Positions 44,991 through 56,657 of a DNA stretch of 64,000 nt are shown here, in pieces. Position numbers and translations under genes: made by a program. This DNA comes from Marinobacterium_D sp050908845. GTDB lineage: Bacteria > Pseudomonadota > Gammaproteobacteria > Pseudomonadales > Balneatricaceae. The notes under the pieces are model-generated. The model saw only the letters and a list, made by a program, of their open reading frames with translations. It was not told where the DNA came from and made no database searches. How positions within the stretch are numbered: the first letter of the stretch is position 1; the number at the start of each line of letters is the position of its first letter. The stretch lies in the NCBI RefSeq assembly GCF_050908845.1, contig NZ_CP194171.1, positions 124,001-188,000 on the forward strand, in the 5' to 3' direction.

Positions 44991-46556
44991 GTGCTGGCAA
45001 CTCTGGAAAAACATCTAGATCTTCTGGTCGCCAACGGCGATGCCCGGCTACTAACCCAGTTGGGCCACGGGATCGAAAAGGAAGGTCTGCGCGTCGACGC
45101 ACTGGGCCAGCTGGCACAGACCAACCACCCGCGGGCGCTCGGCTCCACCCTGACGCACCCGCAGATCACCACCGATTACTCGGAGGCGCTGCTGGAGTTC
45201 ATCACCCCGGTTTGCGCTACACCGGGCGCCGCGCTGGATTACCTTGCCGACCTGCACCGCTACTGCTACCGCCACCTGGGCAACGAAGAGCTCTGGGCCG
45301 CCAGCATGCCGTGCAACATCCCGTCAGAAGAGGCGATCCGCATCGCCGAGTACGGCAGCTCCAACGTGGGCACCATGAAACATATCTACCGTGTAGGTCT
45401 GCAGCACCGCTACGGCAAGATGATGCAGACCATCGCCGGCATCCACTACAACTTCTCGCTGCCGGAGAGCTTCTGGCCCGTCTATCAGACGCTGACGAAG
45501 ACCTCGGGCAGCATCGATGCTTTCCGCTCCGCCGGTTATTTCAGCCTGATCCGCAATTTCCGCCGCTACAGCTGGCTGCTGCTTTACCTGTTCGGCGCCT
45601 CACCGGCACTGTCATCCAGCTTCATGCAGAACCGCCCGCACAAGCTGGAAACGATCGGCGATCACACCCTGTACCTGCCCTGGGCGACGTCCCTGCGCAT
45701 GAGCGACCTGGGTTACTCCAACAAGGCCCAGTCAGCACTGAATATCTGCTACAACCATCTGGATAGCTACACGGCGTCCCTGAGCGATGCGATCCGTACG
45801 CCACATCCGGCCTACGAACAGCTGGGCATCAAGCAGAACGGTGAGTACAACCAGCTCAACGCCAACGTGCTGCAGATCGAAAATGAATACTACAGTGACG
45901 TACGTCCCAAGCGCGTTACCCGCTCCGGCGAGAAACCGATCCAGGCACTGCGTGACCGCGGCGTCGAATATATCGAGGTGCGCAGCACCGATATCGACCC
46001 GCTCAAGCCGCTGGGTATCGATCTTGAGCAGTCCCTGTTCATGGATACCTTCCTGATCACCTGTCTGATCTGTTCCAACGAGCCGATCAGCGAACAGGAA
46101 TGCGAGCAGATCAGCATCAACCACCAGCTGGTGGTGACCCGCGGTCGCGAGCCGGGTCTGGAGCTGGCCTGCAGCAACGGGGGCCAGAGCGTGGAACAGC
46201 GTGGCCGCAGCATGCTGAATCAGGTGAGACTCACCGCCCAGGTGATGGACAGCATCGCCGGTGGCGACAGCTACACCCGGGCAGTGGATGCGCAGTACGC
46301 AAAACTAGAAGATCCGCAGCAGACCCCGTCAGCCCAGGTACTGGATTCCATTCGCAAGAGCGGCGCGAGCTACAACGAGTGGGCGCTGGAACAGAGCCGC
46401 GAACATCGCGAAAGCCTGAGCAGCCAGCCGCTGTCGGCGGAGCGCGAGCAGCTGTTCGACAAGATGGCTGCCGACTCCCTGGCCGAACAGCAGGCGATAG
46501 AAGCCGCCGATACGCAGAGTTTCGACGCCTTCCTGGCACATTACATGGCCAGCTGA
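44991..46556 (+). CDS. gshA: glutamate-cysteine ligase
   Basis: Makes gamma-glutamylcysteine, the first step of glutathione synthesis. The 521-residue product is of the gammaproteobacterial (group 1) type, with GIEKEGLRVDALGQLA, ITTDYSEALLEFITPV, GIHYNFSLP and the RSTDIDPLKPLGID block. The start is GTG at 44991, preceded by CAGGAA. It follows tex with a promoter of its own. Confidence 0.96.
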   Translation: MLATLEKHLDLLVANGDARLLTQLGHGIEKEGLRVDALGQLAQTNHPRALGSTLTHPQITTDYSEALLEFITPVCATPGAALDYLADLHRYCYRHLGNEELWAASMPCNIPSEEAIRIAEYGSSNVGTMKHIYRVGLQHRYGKMMQTIAGIHYNFSLPESFWPVYQTLTKTSGSIDAFRSAGYFSLIRNFRRYSWLLLYLFGASPALSSSFMQNRPHKLETIGDHTLYLPWATSLRMSDLGYSNKAQSALNICYNHLDSYTASLSDAIRTPHPAYEQLGIKQNGEYNQLNANVLQIENEYYSDVRPKRVTRSGEKPIQALRDRGVEYIEVRSTDIDPLKPLGIDLEQSLFMDTFLITCLICSNEPISEQECEQISINHQLVVTRGREPGLELACSNGGQSVEQRGRSMLNQVRLTAQVMDSIAGGDSYTRAVDAQYAKLEDPQQTPSAQVLDSIRKSGASYNEWALEQSREHRESLSSQPLSAEREQLFDKMAADSLAEQQAIEAADTQSFDAFLAHYMAS

Positions 46557-46611
46557 GCGGGCCTTACCGAGCCTTTTATGGCGCAGTTTATGCGCCTATC
46601 TACTGCAGCGT

Positions 46612-47013
46612 TTATTGAACGACAAGGCTGGTGAAGAAGAGGTCGGCCACGTAGGTCTCGCCCTCTTCTTCCATCAGCATATCCTGCACCAGCTTCAGCG
46701 CTTCGCCGGACAGCAGCTGCTGTGCGGCAACCGTGCCGACACTCTCTTCGGTCTGCGCACTGAACAGAAACACTAGATCATTGCGGATCTGCGCCTTGTG
46801 CGCGTTGACCGCGTGGTGCGCCGCTTCGGAATCCACCTGCAGGGTCACTTCCGCTTTCAGGAAGTGCATATCATCAGCCGTACCGAAATTGGTCACGAAG
46901 GGTTTCAGCTCGATATAACTGATATAGGTTGAGCCCTTGTCTTCTGCCGACTGTGCCAGCGGTGCCACGAGCACAAGCAGTAATGCGAGCAGCCGTGAAT
47001 ATGCCCTGAACAT
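46612..47013 (-). CDS. orphan FliL-like secreted protein
   Basis: A 133-residue protein with a signal peptide (MFRAYSRLLALLLVLVAPLA, cleavage after QSA) in place of the usual membrane anchor. The mature region matches the FliL fold: YIELKPFVTNFG at the start, FLKAEVTLQVDSEAA, IRNDLVFLFSAQTEESVGT and the terminal LFFTSLVVQ. FliL supports the flagellar stator at the basal body, but no flagellar gene is nearby. Similar orphan FliL genes adjoin gshA/rsd in Pseudomonas. It lies between gshA and rsd on the opposite strand. Confidence 0.88.
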   Translation of the reverse strand: MFRAYSRLLALLLVLVAPLAQSAEDKGSTYISYIELKPFVTNFGTADDMHFLKAEVTLQVDSEAAHHAVNAHKAQIRNDLVFLFSAQTEESVGTVAAQQLLSGEALKLVQDMLMEEEGETYVADLFFTSLVVQ

Positions 47014-47154
47014 GCTTTTTCCTCTTTATTTGCAGACCTCTACTGCGGCAAAAGTATACCCAGCACCCGGCCTGACGGACACCATTGCGTCGGCTGTTGC
47101 ACCACCGACAAGCTTGGCATTACTATTGACGCATAATAAATGGGAGGGGCGACA

Positions 47155-47628
47155 ATGCTGGAAAAATGCCGTGATGCCAAAGAACGTTGGGGCGGTGTCA
47201 GCGATATCATCGACCAGTGGCTGGAACAACGCCAGCACCTGATCCGCGTTCTGTTTTCCCTGTCGGATTGCGAGATCGGAAAGCCCCTCAACGAGCAGCT
47301 CGAGCAGTTCTGCGATCTGCTGATGGACTACCTCTCCTCCGGCCACTTCGAAGTCTACGAGCAGCTGCTGCGCGAAGGCAGTGACTACAACGACGGTAGT
47401 GTGGAAAAAGTGCAGGACCTGTTCCCCCGCATCCAACCCACCACCGATCTGGCGCTTGACTTCAATGACCGCTATGGCGCGTTCGACAACCCCACGCTGC
47501 GTGAGATCCGGGACTTTGCAGAAGACCTGTCGCGCCTGTGCGAAACGCTGGAAGACCGGTTTGAACTGGAAGACCAGCTGATCGAAATACTCCATAACGC
47601 CCATCGCCCGGCGGCCGCCGAAGCGTGA
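47155..47628 (+). CDS. rsd: Rsd/AlgQ anti-sigma-70 regulator
   Basis: A 157-residue all-helical protein that binds free sigma-70 and modulates its competition with alternative sigma factors. It opens MLEKCRDAKERWGGVSDIID and has RQHLIRVLFSL, LEQFCDLLMDYLSSGHFEVYE and FNDRYG, all typical of Rsd and of AlgQ from Pseudomonas. The ATG at 47155 has GGGAGGGG seven bases upstream, which decides against the in-frame ATG at 47140. It overlaps the next gene's GTG start by four bases. Confidence 0.93.
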   Translation: MLEKCRDAKERWGGVSDIIDQWLEQRQHLIRVLFSLSDCEIGKPLNEQLEQFCDLLMDYLSSGHFEVYEQLLREGSDYNDGSVEKVQDLFPRIQPTTDLALDFNDRYGAFDNPTLREIRDFAEDLSRLCETLEDRFELEDQLIEILHNAHRPAAAEA

Positions 47629-48596
47629 AACGAGCCGCAGCTCTCCTGTGCAGCGCCCTGCTGCTGAGTGCCTGCGGTAGTGGCGATCCTCCCGAAAGCT
47701 GGGAAGCATACACCGCACAGGGGGCCTACAGTGCCACCCTGTCACCTGATGGTCGCCACGCGATCATCGGCTCCACCCAGCACGGTGGCAGCTACTGGGA
47801 TACCCGCCTGAACGAGCGCCTCTACGACTGGAACCACAAGGCCGACGGCTACACCAATATCGTCGACAGCAGCTTCTCCTCCGATGGCCGTTTCGCGGCC
47901 ACAGCCAGCAGTATCGACCTGGTACTCTGGAACACCGACGACGGCAAACCGGTCTGGTACTGGATTGCGCCCTCCGAGGTGCTGTCGATCGCACTGTCCG
48001 CCAATGGTAACTATGCGCTGCTGGGACAGGGCAACCATCAAGCGGTCTATTTCGATATCCAGAACGGCGGTATCCGCCGTACCCTGCTGCATCCGGCCAG
48101 AGTCAGCGCCGTTGCGCTCGATAACATCGGCAGCCTGGCACTGACCGGCGCCGACGACTACAGCACCAGGCTCTGGGATATCAAAACCGGGGAGGAGCTG
48201 CACAGCATCCAGTTTGAAAACACAGTGGATACCGTGGAGCTATCGGATGATGGGCGTTTCGCCTTCAGCTCGGCCACCCTGGACAAGGCCTATATCTGGG
48301 ATACCCGGAGCGGCGAGATTCTGCACACGCTCAGCGGTGATGAGATGCTGTGGAAAAAACGTATCAGCTATATCAGCGCGCGTTTCTCTGCCGACGGCCA
48401 GCAACTTCTCACCGGCACCGCCTCCGGCAGCGTTCAGCTCTGGGACGTCAGCTCCGGGGCGGAGCTGCGGCACTGGAAAACCCACAAGCGTGAAGCCTAC
48501 GGGCCGACTAGCACCAGCATAGAAGCGGTGGGGTTTGGCAGTGATGGCAGCTACTACGCCATCGGTTCCAACGGGTTGCTGAACGTACTGCGGTAA
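47625..48596 (+). CDS. WD40-repeat lipoprotein
   Basis: A 323-residue outer-envelope protein starting at GTG, overlapping the rsd stop. The signal peptide ends in a lipobox, LLLSACGSG, so residue Cys17 should be lipidated. The mature part has six to seven WD40-like blades with typical endings such as TRLWDIKTGEELHS, KAYIWDTRSGEILHT and VQLWDVSSGAELRH. Such propellers act as protein-interaction platforms. Coupling to rsd is unusual and its meaning unknown. A bidirectional terminator follows. Confidence 0.88.
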   Translation: MKRAAALLCSALLLSACGSGDPPESWEAYTAQGAYSATLSPDGRHAIIGSTQHGGSYWDTRLNERLYDWNHKADGYTNIVDSSFSSDGRFAATASSIDLVLWNTDDGKPVWYWIAPSEVLSIALSANGNYALLGQGNHQAVYFDIQNGGIRRTLLHPARVSAVALDNIGSLALTGADDYSTRLWDIKTGEELHSIQFENTVDTVELSDDGRFAFSSATLDKAYIWDTRSGEILHTLSGDEMLWKKRISYISARFSADGQQLLTGTASGSVQLWDVSSGAELRHWKTHKREAYGPTSTSIEAVGFGSDGSYYAIGSNGLLNVLR

Positions 48597-48644
48597 AACG
48601 CTTCACCTTCCCTATGTCAACCTGAGCCCCGAATGCTGGAAACA

Positions 48645-48670
48645 AAAACGGCCGCAGATGCGGCCGTTTT
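48645..48670. terminator. bidirectional terminator between lipoprotein and FKBP genes
   Basis: Perfect twelve-pair stem AAAACGGCCGCA-GA-TGCGGCCGTTTT with thymines on both strands. Confidence 0.93.
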
Positions 48671-48688
48671 CAATCAACACTGAGAGTT

Positions 48689-49402
48689 TTACTGGGCAGC
48701 TGCGGAATCCGATTCCGGATTCACTTCCAGCAGCTCCACTTCAAACACCAGGGTTTCGTTCGGGCCGATGGCGTTACCCATGCCGCCCGGGCCGTAAGCC
48801 AGGTCAGACGGGATCACCAGGCGCGCCTTGCCGCCCTCTTTCATCAGCTGCAGGCCTTCGGTCCAGCCCGGAATAACACCGTTCAGCGGGAAGGAGACCG
48901 GCTGGTTGCGGGAGTAGGAGCTGTCGAATTCGGTGCCGTCGATCAGGGTGCCGCGGTAATGAACCTTGACAGTATCTTCAGCGGTCGGGCTTGTACCTTC
49001 ACCGGCGGTCAGCTCTTCGTACTGCAGACCGGTGTCTGTCGTCACGACACCGTCCTTGTCACCGTTTTCGGACATGTACATGACGCCAGCTTCTTTGTTC
49101 TTCTCGGCAAGCTGGGCCATCATTTCCTGCTGTTCCTGCATCTTCTGCTGCTGGAATGACTGCATTACAGCACCGATCTCTTCATCGGTCAGCAGCGGAT
49201 CTTCTCCGGAGTAGACAGTTTCCACCCCGTTACTGAAGGCATCGAAATCCAGGTCTTCAATATCCATTTTCAGCTTCTGGCCGAGGATCAGACCCAGGCT
49301 GTAGCTCAGCTTCTGCTGCTGGGTGCTCAGCTCTTCAGCCTGAAGAGCCGGTGCAGATAGAAGCGCACCACTCAGTGCCACAGCGATTAAGGTTTTCTTC
49401 AT
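48689..49402 (-). CDS. FKBP-type peptidyl-prolyl isomerase (FkpA/Mip-like)
   Basis: A periplasmic chaperone and prolyl isomerase of 237 residues. It has a signal peptide (MKKTLIAVALSGALLSAPAL), an N-terminal helical dimerisation domain (about 25-115; LSYSLGLILGQKL) and a C-terminal FKBP domain (about 140-230) with VKVHYRGTLIDGTEFDSSY and VIPGWTEGLQLMKEGGKARL. The dimer-domain/FKBP pairing is that of FkpA, FklB and Mip. Single gene, converging on the lipoprotein gene. Confidence 0.94.
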   Translation of the reverse strand: MKKTLIAVALSGALLSAPALQAEELSTQQQKLSYSLGLILGQKLKMDIEDLDFDAFSNGVETVYSGEDPLLTDEEIGAVMQSFQQQKMQEQQEMMAQLAEKNKEAGVMYMSENGDKDGVVTTDTGLQYEELTAGEGTSPTAEDTVKVHYRGTLIDGTEFDSSYSRNQPVSFPLNGVIPGWTEGLQLMKEGGKARLVIPSDLAYGPGGMGNAIGPNETLVFEVELLEVNPESDSAAAQ

Positions 49403-49466
49403 GCTCGATTCCTTAACTATTTAACGCGGGTTGTGCTGGGGTTAGGTGCCCATTAAACGCGAAAGT

Positions 49467-49967
49467 TCAACCACTGGCCAGAGGATCGGGGCATGCCGCA
49501 TCAATAAAAGCGTCGATCTGAACCGACGCTTGCACCACCGCCTCAGCGCCCACTTCAGCCACAACCCGTTCAATATTGGCGCGGGCCAGGGCAGGTCCCG
49601 CCTCGGCCACTGGCAGGACTGTCTCTGAAAGCATCTCCCAGAGCAGCATGATCTCCACCTGTTCACAGGCCAGCTCAGCTTGCCGCATTTTTCGATAACA
49701 GTTTTCCAGTTCCGGCCGCCCGGCTTTCAGGCTGCGCACCTGGTATCTCAGCACCCGCAGTGGATGGGTCAGTTCCCGCTGCCAGCTGAGCGCTTCGCCC
49801 GCCAGCAGTTCCGCCGGCAGCAGCCGGCCCTGTTCGGCCAGATAACAGGCCAGAATCAGCCGGTTGACGCTGCAACCGACGGTCTGCAGATCCAGTGCTG
49901 TCGACTCGACACCGGGGCGTGAGTAAAGATCGAGGGCATATTGCCAGAGAGGATTATCCAGAGACAT
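49467..49967 (-). CDS. TIGR02444 (DUF2390) family protein
   Basis: A helical cytosolic protein of 166 residues that starts MSLDNPLWQYALDLYSRPGV and has VNRLILACYLAEQG and LTHPLRVLRYQVRSLK, features of the TIGR02444 group. Function is unknown. The gene is divergent from the ABC-F gene, with 71 bases between starts, an association also seen in Pseudomonas. An in-frame start further upstream (50030) would overlap the other start region and is less likely. Confidence 0.88.
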   Translation of the reverse strand: MSLDNPLWQYALDLYSRPGVESTALDLQTVGCSVNRLILACYLAEQGRLLPAELLAGEALSWQRELTHPLRVLRYQVRSLKAGRPELENCYRKMRQAELACEQVEIMLLWEMLSETVLPVAEAGPALARANIERVVAEVGAEAVVQASVQIDAFIDAACPDPLASG

Positions 49968-50038
49968 GGTTCCGGCGGCACTCCTTTGGATGCGCGGCAC
50001 TAGCGCTGAAGGCCATGCGCGCTGTAACATTCGCCGCC

Positions 50039-51960
<1,922 letters not shown>

Positions 51961-51964
<4 letters not shown>

Positions 51965-53298
51965 GCCACCCGGCTGCCTGAACTCAGCGTCTGGGTCAGA
52001 CTGTCCAGATCCTCACGACGCTCCCTGAGGGTGTCCATCGCCGCCTCGACACTGTCCAGTTCAAGCCCCAGCGACTGGTATAAAGCCGGCTCCAGCGCCT
52101 GGACAGGACCGTCGGCCAGACCTTCCTTTCGCAACAGCACCTGCGTCAGACGCAGCAGACGGGCATACACCTCAGCCTCGCCACCCGGCGAGGCGAGCTG
52201 CTGCTGACGAATGGCTGAAGACACCTCTTCCGGCAGGTTCCAGCTATCCAGCAGCCAGCCACCGACCTGATCCCGGGTAACCCTGAGCACATGCTGCTCC
52301 ACCCTCTGGGGTTCCAGATGGGGGTTGGCTTCGATATAGCGGGACAGAATCGAGAACTGGGGCTGGAACAGATGGGCCAGCACCAGGTAGCCGAAGTTGT
52401 TCAACAGACCCGACAGATAGGCGATACCGATTTTTGGCCGCTTATCCACCGGCGTGCGACGCGCCAGCAGCTCGCAAAGGGTGGCGGTATAAACCGACTG
52501 TTTCCAGTAGGGCATGGAGCCGCGCGGCGTATCCTCCGGCAGGTTCAGCACCTGTCCCATGCTGATACCCAGCGCCAGGTTCACCACCAGGTCAAACCCG
52601 AGAACGCGGATGATGGCGTCTTCGATGGAATTCACCTCGCCGGGTGCGGCATAGTAAGGTGATGCCGACCAGCTCATCACCTGGGCCGAGATACTCGGGT
52701 CGAGCCGCACCACCTTTACCAGATCAGAAACTTCCGCGTCCGGATCGGAGCGCAGCATAATAATTTTCTGCGCCGTGGGCGCCAGTGCCGGCAGCCCCAG
52801 GGTATCTTCCAGCCGCTGCTGAATACGCAGCGCGGTGAAGCGCTCCACGGCTCGGGTTATCGCAACTACATCCTGAGCGCCATCGGAGGCTGTCTGCAGC
52901 GGTATGTTGGCCAGCGCCACACCCAGCTCACCGAACTGAGCCTGCTGCCTTGCTGCAGAGGAAAAGCGCCAGCGGAAACACAAACCGCTGTTCAGTTCAC
53001 AGAGTTCGATATCGTCCTGCGCCTGCAGAGATCCATCCACCAGCAGCGGAAAGGACTCCATCAGACGCTGCTGCCCCTGCTCAGTTTGCAGGCCATTTTG
53101 CGAGAAAAAGCGCTGCGCATCCTCGCCCCGCGCTGTTCGCAGCTTGCGCCCGGACAGCGACCACAGGGTGGCCATATTAAGCAGTACATTGGAGGGCACC
53201 AGGACCAGCACCTTGCCTTCGGCATCGTGCATCAGCACCAGCCTTACACAGGGCTTCTCAGGGTCGTCACATGCGGGAATCTGCACACCTACGGTCAC
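51961..53298 (-). CDS. YbaK-like plus HDOD signalling protein
   Basis: A 445-residue protein starting at GTG 53298 with CGGAG eight bases upstream. Residues 1-150 resemble a degenerate YbaK/ProX deacylase domain (VLVPSNVLLNMATLWSLSGR, FPLLVDGSLQAQDDIE). Residues about 175-370 are an HDOD domain (LPALAPTAQKIIMLRSDPDA, DPSISAQVMSWSASPYY). HDOD proteins are signalling adaptors. The combination of YbaK-like and HDOD parts is known in Pseudomonas relatives; function is not settled. It overlaps the ABC-F gene end by four bases, convergently. Confidence 0.85.
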
Positions 53299-53456
53299 AA
53301 AAAATCTCCGGATCAGGAAGGGGAACAACGTATCTGCCCATACGCTCCCAGCGAATACCCTAGATTATATGTGTGCATCTCCGCCGATCGCAAAAGCCTT
53401 TTGCTTTCAACGCATAAGTATTCTGGCACTTATTCCGGTACTGAGGAGAGGCCCGC

Positions 53457-55589
53457 TCAGAGACGGGCGATGTGGTTGACGCCGATCTGGCGGCGCAGCT
53501 GCTTGATCACTTTGGCGAGATGGACACGGTTAAACACCATCAGCTCCATCTGCACGCTGTACAGCTGCCCTTCGCGTTCACCGCTGTCGATCTTGAGCAG
53601 GTTGGCGCCCGCAGAGGCTACTGCCATGGCGAGATGAGCGATAATGCCGCGCTGTGACTCCACCGCCAGTGACAGGGCGACGGGATATTCATCTTCGGCC
53701 GCGTTGGACCATTCGAGATAGACACACTTTTCTGCATCTTCACGCAGATAGCGGATATTGCGGCAGTCGGTGCGGTGCACCACCAGGCCACGCCCGGTGC
53801 TGATATGACCAAGAATGGTATCGCCGGGAATCGGGTGGCAGCACTTGGCATAGTGCATCACCATTCCCTCGGTGCCGTGAATCGCCAGCGGTTTGCCCTG
53901 GGTTGAAGACACTAGGGTTGTCTGCTCGCCGCCCTCTATCGGCGCTTCCGGCCGCAGCCGGCGGGCCACCACGTAGGCCATGCGGTTACCCATACCGATA
54001 TCTTCCAGCAGCGCATCCAGGTCTTTCAGCTCCGCTTCATCAAGCAACGCCTGGAGTTTTTCCGGGTTGATATCATCGATGCCGGCGCCATAGTTCGCCA
54101 TGAACTGGTTAAGCAGACGCCTTCCCAGCTCCACCGATTCATGACGCTGCTGGTTTTTCAGGAAGTGACGGATGCTGGAACGGGCCTTGCCGGTGACCAC
54201 GAAGTTAAGCCAGGCCATGTTAGGCTGGGCCCGGGGCGTGGTGATGATCTCCACGGTCTGGCCGCTATCCAAAGGCTCAGATAGAGGGGCCAGGCGGCGG
54301 TTGATGCGGCAGGAGACGCAGGAGTTACCCACATCGGTGTGCACCGCGTAGGCGAAATCCACCGGAGTGGCGCCACGCGGCAACTCCAGAATGCGCCCCT
54401 TGGGCGTGAATACGTAAACCTCGTCGGGGAAGAGGTCTTTCTTGACGTGCTCGATGAACTCCATGGAGTCGCCGGCACGGCGCTGCATCTCCAGCAGTCC
54501 CTGCACCCATTTGCGTGCCCGGTTATAGGAGCCGACGGCACTGTCGGAGTCACCATAAACCTTGTAGTGGGAGTGCTCGGCGATCCCCTGGCTGGCCACG
54601 GCATCCATCTCGCGGGTGCGGATCTGCACCTCAATAGTGATACCCCGGGCGCCGAACAGCGCGGTGTGCAGCGACTGGTAGCCGTTCGCCTTGGGAATAG
54701 CGATGTAATCCTTGAACCGCCCCGGTACCGGCTTATACAGGTTATGTACCGCACCGAGGATACGGTAGCAGTCATCCACCGTATCGGTGACCACGCGGAA
54801 GGCGAATACATCCATGATCTCGGAAAACGCCTTACGCTGCGTCTTCATCTTGCGGTAGATGCTGTAGAGATGTTTCTCGCGACCGGTGACGATACCGGGC
54901 AGATGTTCCTTGTCGATCCGGCCCTGGATCGCCTGCTCGATCTGGGTGATCACATCGCGTCGCTGCCCCCGCGCCTTGACCACCGCACGGCGAATATAGC
55001 GCGCCCGCATCGGGTAGAACGCCTGGAACGCCAGATCCTCAAGCTCCACCTGCAGATCACGCATACCGAGGCGCGCGGCGATCGGCGAATAGATATCCAG
55101 GGTTTCACGGGCGATACGACGCTGTTTAACCGGCGGCATGGCACCGAGGGTGCGCATGTTATGCAGGCGGTCCGCCAGTTTGACGAGGATAACGCGGATA
55201 TCCTCGGCCATGGCCAGGACCATCTTCTGGAAGTTCTCAGCCTGGGCTTCGGCCTTGGTTTCAAATTCCAGATGGGTCAGCTTGGAGACACCGTCGACGA
55301 TATCCGCCACCGGCTTGCCGAACTGGGTCTCGATCCCCTCGTAGCTGATTTCGGTATCTTCGATCACGTCATGCAGCATGGCGGCCATCAGACTCTGATG
55401 ATCCATGTGCATTTCGGAGAGCACACCGGCCACCGCCAGCGGATGGGTCACGTAGGGTTCGCCGCTTTTACGGCGCTGGCCGTCATGGGCCTGTTCAGCG
55501 TAGAAATAGGCGCGACGAACCTGCCGGATCTGTTCCAGATCCAGGTATTCGGTCAGGCTGTCTGAAAGGGCGTCTATGGTCGGCATCAT
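53457..55589 (-). CDS. spoT: bifunctional (p)ppGpp synthetase/hydrolase SpoT
   Basis: Controls the stringent-response alarmone. The 710-residue protein has the hydrolase HD domain with intact HDVIEDTEISYEG (about 52-160), the synthetase domain (about 235-345; DVFAFRVVTDTVDDCYRILG), TGS (about 385-445; VFTPKGRILELPRGATPVDF) and a C-terminal ACT domain (about 635-705). The intact HD residues mark SpoT rather than RelA. Two adjacent in-frame ATG codons at 55589 and 55586 are both possible starts. Third gene of the gmk-rpoZ-spoT set. Confidence 0.96.
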   Translation of the reverse strand: MMPTIDALSDSLTEYLDLEQIRQVRRAYFYAEQAHDGQRRKSGEPYVTHPLAVAGVLSEMHMDHQSLMAAMLHDVIEDTEISYEGIETQFGKPVADIVDGVSKLTHLEFETKAEAQAENFQKMVLAMAEDIRVILVKLADRLHNMRTLGAMPPVKQRRIARETLDIYSPIAARLGMRDLQVELEDLAFQAFYPMRARYIRRAVVKARGQRRDVITQIEQAIQGRIDKEHLPGIVTGREKHLYSIYRKMKTQRKAFSEIMDVFAFRVVTDTVDDCYRILGAVHNLYKPVPGRFKDYIAIPKANGYQSLHTALFGARGITIEVQIRTREMDAVASQGIAEHSHYKVYGDSDSAVGSYNRARKWVQGLLEMQRRAGDSMEFIEHVKKDLFPDEVYVFTPKGRILELPRGATPVDFAYAVHTDVGNSCVSCRINRRLAPLSEPLDSGQTVEIITTPRAQPNMAWLNFVVTGKARSSIRHFLKNQQRHESVELGRRLLNQFMANYGAGIDDINPEKLQALLDEAELKDLDALLEDIGMGNRMAYVVARRLRPEAPIEGGEQTTLVSSTQGKPLAIHGTEGMVMHYAKCCHPIPGDTILGHISTGRGLVVHRTDCRNIRYLREDAEKCVYLEWSNAAEDEYPVALSLAVESQRGIIAHLAMAVASAGANLLKIDSGEREGQLYSVQMELMVFNRVHLAKVIKQLRRQIGVNHIARL

Positions 55590-55685
55590 ATCTCTGGAAC
55601 CTCAAACCCGCCGGCATCAATTGCTCGACTCACCGGCGAAAGCTCTATGGGATGATGATGCCGTATCGGAACGCGGAGGGAAAGA

Positions 55686-55898
55686 TCAGGCCTCTTCGCG
55701 CTCGTCGAGGATGGTACGGTCGACGTGGCCTTCAGCGATTTCACGCAGGGCAACGACGGTGGGCTTGTCGTTTTCCCACTCAACCATCGGGTCTTTGCCA
55801 CCGGTGGCAATCTGACGTGCACGGCGGGATGCGACCATCACCAGCTCAAAGCGGTTATCGAGATTATCCAGGCAATCTTCAACTGTTACTCGTGCCAT
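55686..55898 (-). CDS. rpoZ: RNA polymerase omega subunit
   Basis: A 70-residue subunit that assists polymerase assembly and, with beta-prime, binds ppGpp. It reads MARVTVEDCLDNLDNRFELV and continues with ASRRARQIATGG, which is highly conserved. Between gmk and spoT, the classical order. Shorter than the 91-residue E. coli protein but within the family range. Confidence 0.96.
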   Translation of the reverse strand: MARVTVEDCLDNLDNRFELVMVASRRARQIATGGKDPMVEWENDKPTVVALREIAEGHVDRTILDEREEA

Positions 55899-55960
55899 TG
55901 CGGTCCTCGGCGGGAAATTGGGTGATAAAAATAAAAACAGTCGGCTAGTTTACGATTCGA

Positions 55961-56584
55961 TCAAAGCTTAGACAAGAGTGCAGTAAGCAAAGCCTCATGG
56001 CGCTGCTGCTGTCTATCCTGTGTCAGGCGTGCGCTTCTGAAGATCGAGACCAGGTCCGCCAGCGCCGTTTCAAAGTCGTCATTGATAACCAGATAATCGA
56101 ATTCGCTGTAGTGGCTGATCTCGGAAACCGTTTTCGACAGGCGCTTCTGGATCACCTCTTCGGTATCGGTACCCCGACCGCGCAGGCGGCGCTCCAGCAC
56201 TTCGCGGCTCGGCGGCAGAATAAACACCGAGCGCGCCTGTGGCATCAGACGGCGAACCTGCTCCGCGCCCTGCCAGTCGATCTCAAGGATCACATCCAGC
56301 CCCTTGTTGAGCTGCTCCTGAACCCAGACCTGTGAGGTGCCGTACTTGTTGCCGAACACCTCGGCATACTCGAGGAACTGTCCGTTTTCGATCTTGGTCT
56401 CAAACTGCTCGGGGGTGACGAAGTTGTAATCCACACCCTCTATTTCACCTTCACGACATGGACGCGTGGTGTGCGAAACCGACACCACCACTTGGGAATC
56501 TCGTTCAAGAAGCGCCTTCACCAGGCTGGTCTTGCCGGCGCCCGATGGTGCCGAGACGATGTAAAGATGACCCAGATGTTTCAT
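55961..56584 (-). CDS. gmk: guanylate kinase
   Basis: Phosphorylates GMP to GDP. The 207-residue enzyme has the P-loop SAPSGAGKTSLV (about 11-22), the GMP-binding SHTTRPCREGEIEGVDYNFV and the lid ERRLRGRGTDTEEVIQKRLS. First gene of gmk-rpoZ-spoT. It links purine nucleotide supply to alarmone control. Confidence 0.97.
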   Translation of the reverse strand: MKHLGHLYIVSAPSGAGKTSLVKALLERDSQVVVSVSHTTRPCREGEIEGVDYNFVTPEQFETKIENGQFLEYAEVFGNKYGTSQVWVQEQLNKGLDVILEIDWQGAEQVRRLMPQARSVFILPPSREVLERRLRGRGTDTEEVIQKRLSKTVSEISHYSEFDYLVINDDFETALADLVSIFRSARLTQDRQQQRHEALLTALLSKL

Positions 56585-56657
56585 GTCGCTAGCTGCCCTC
56601 TGTTCGCAAAGGCGGCAGTCTAGCAGAAAGCGGCCCGATCGCCGACTCTCGCCGGCG

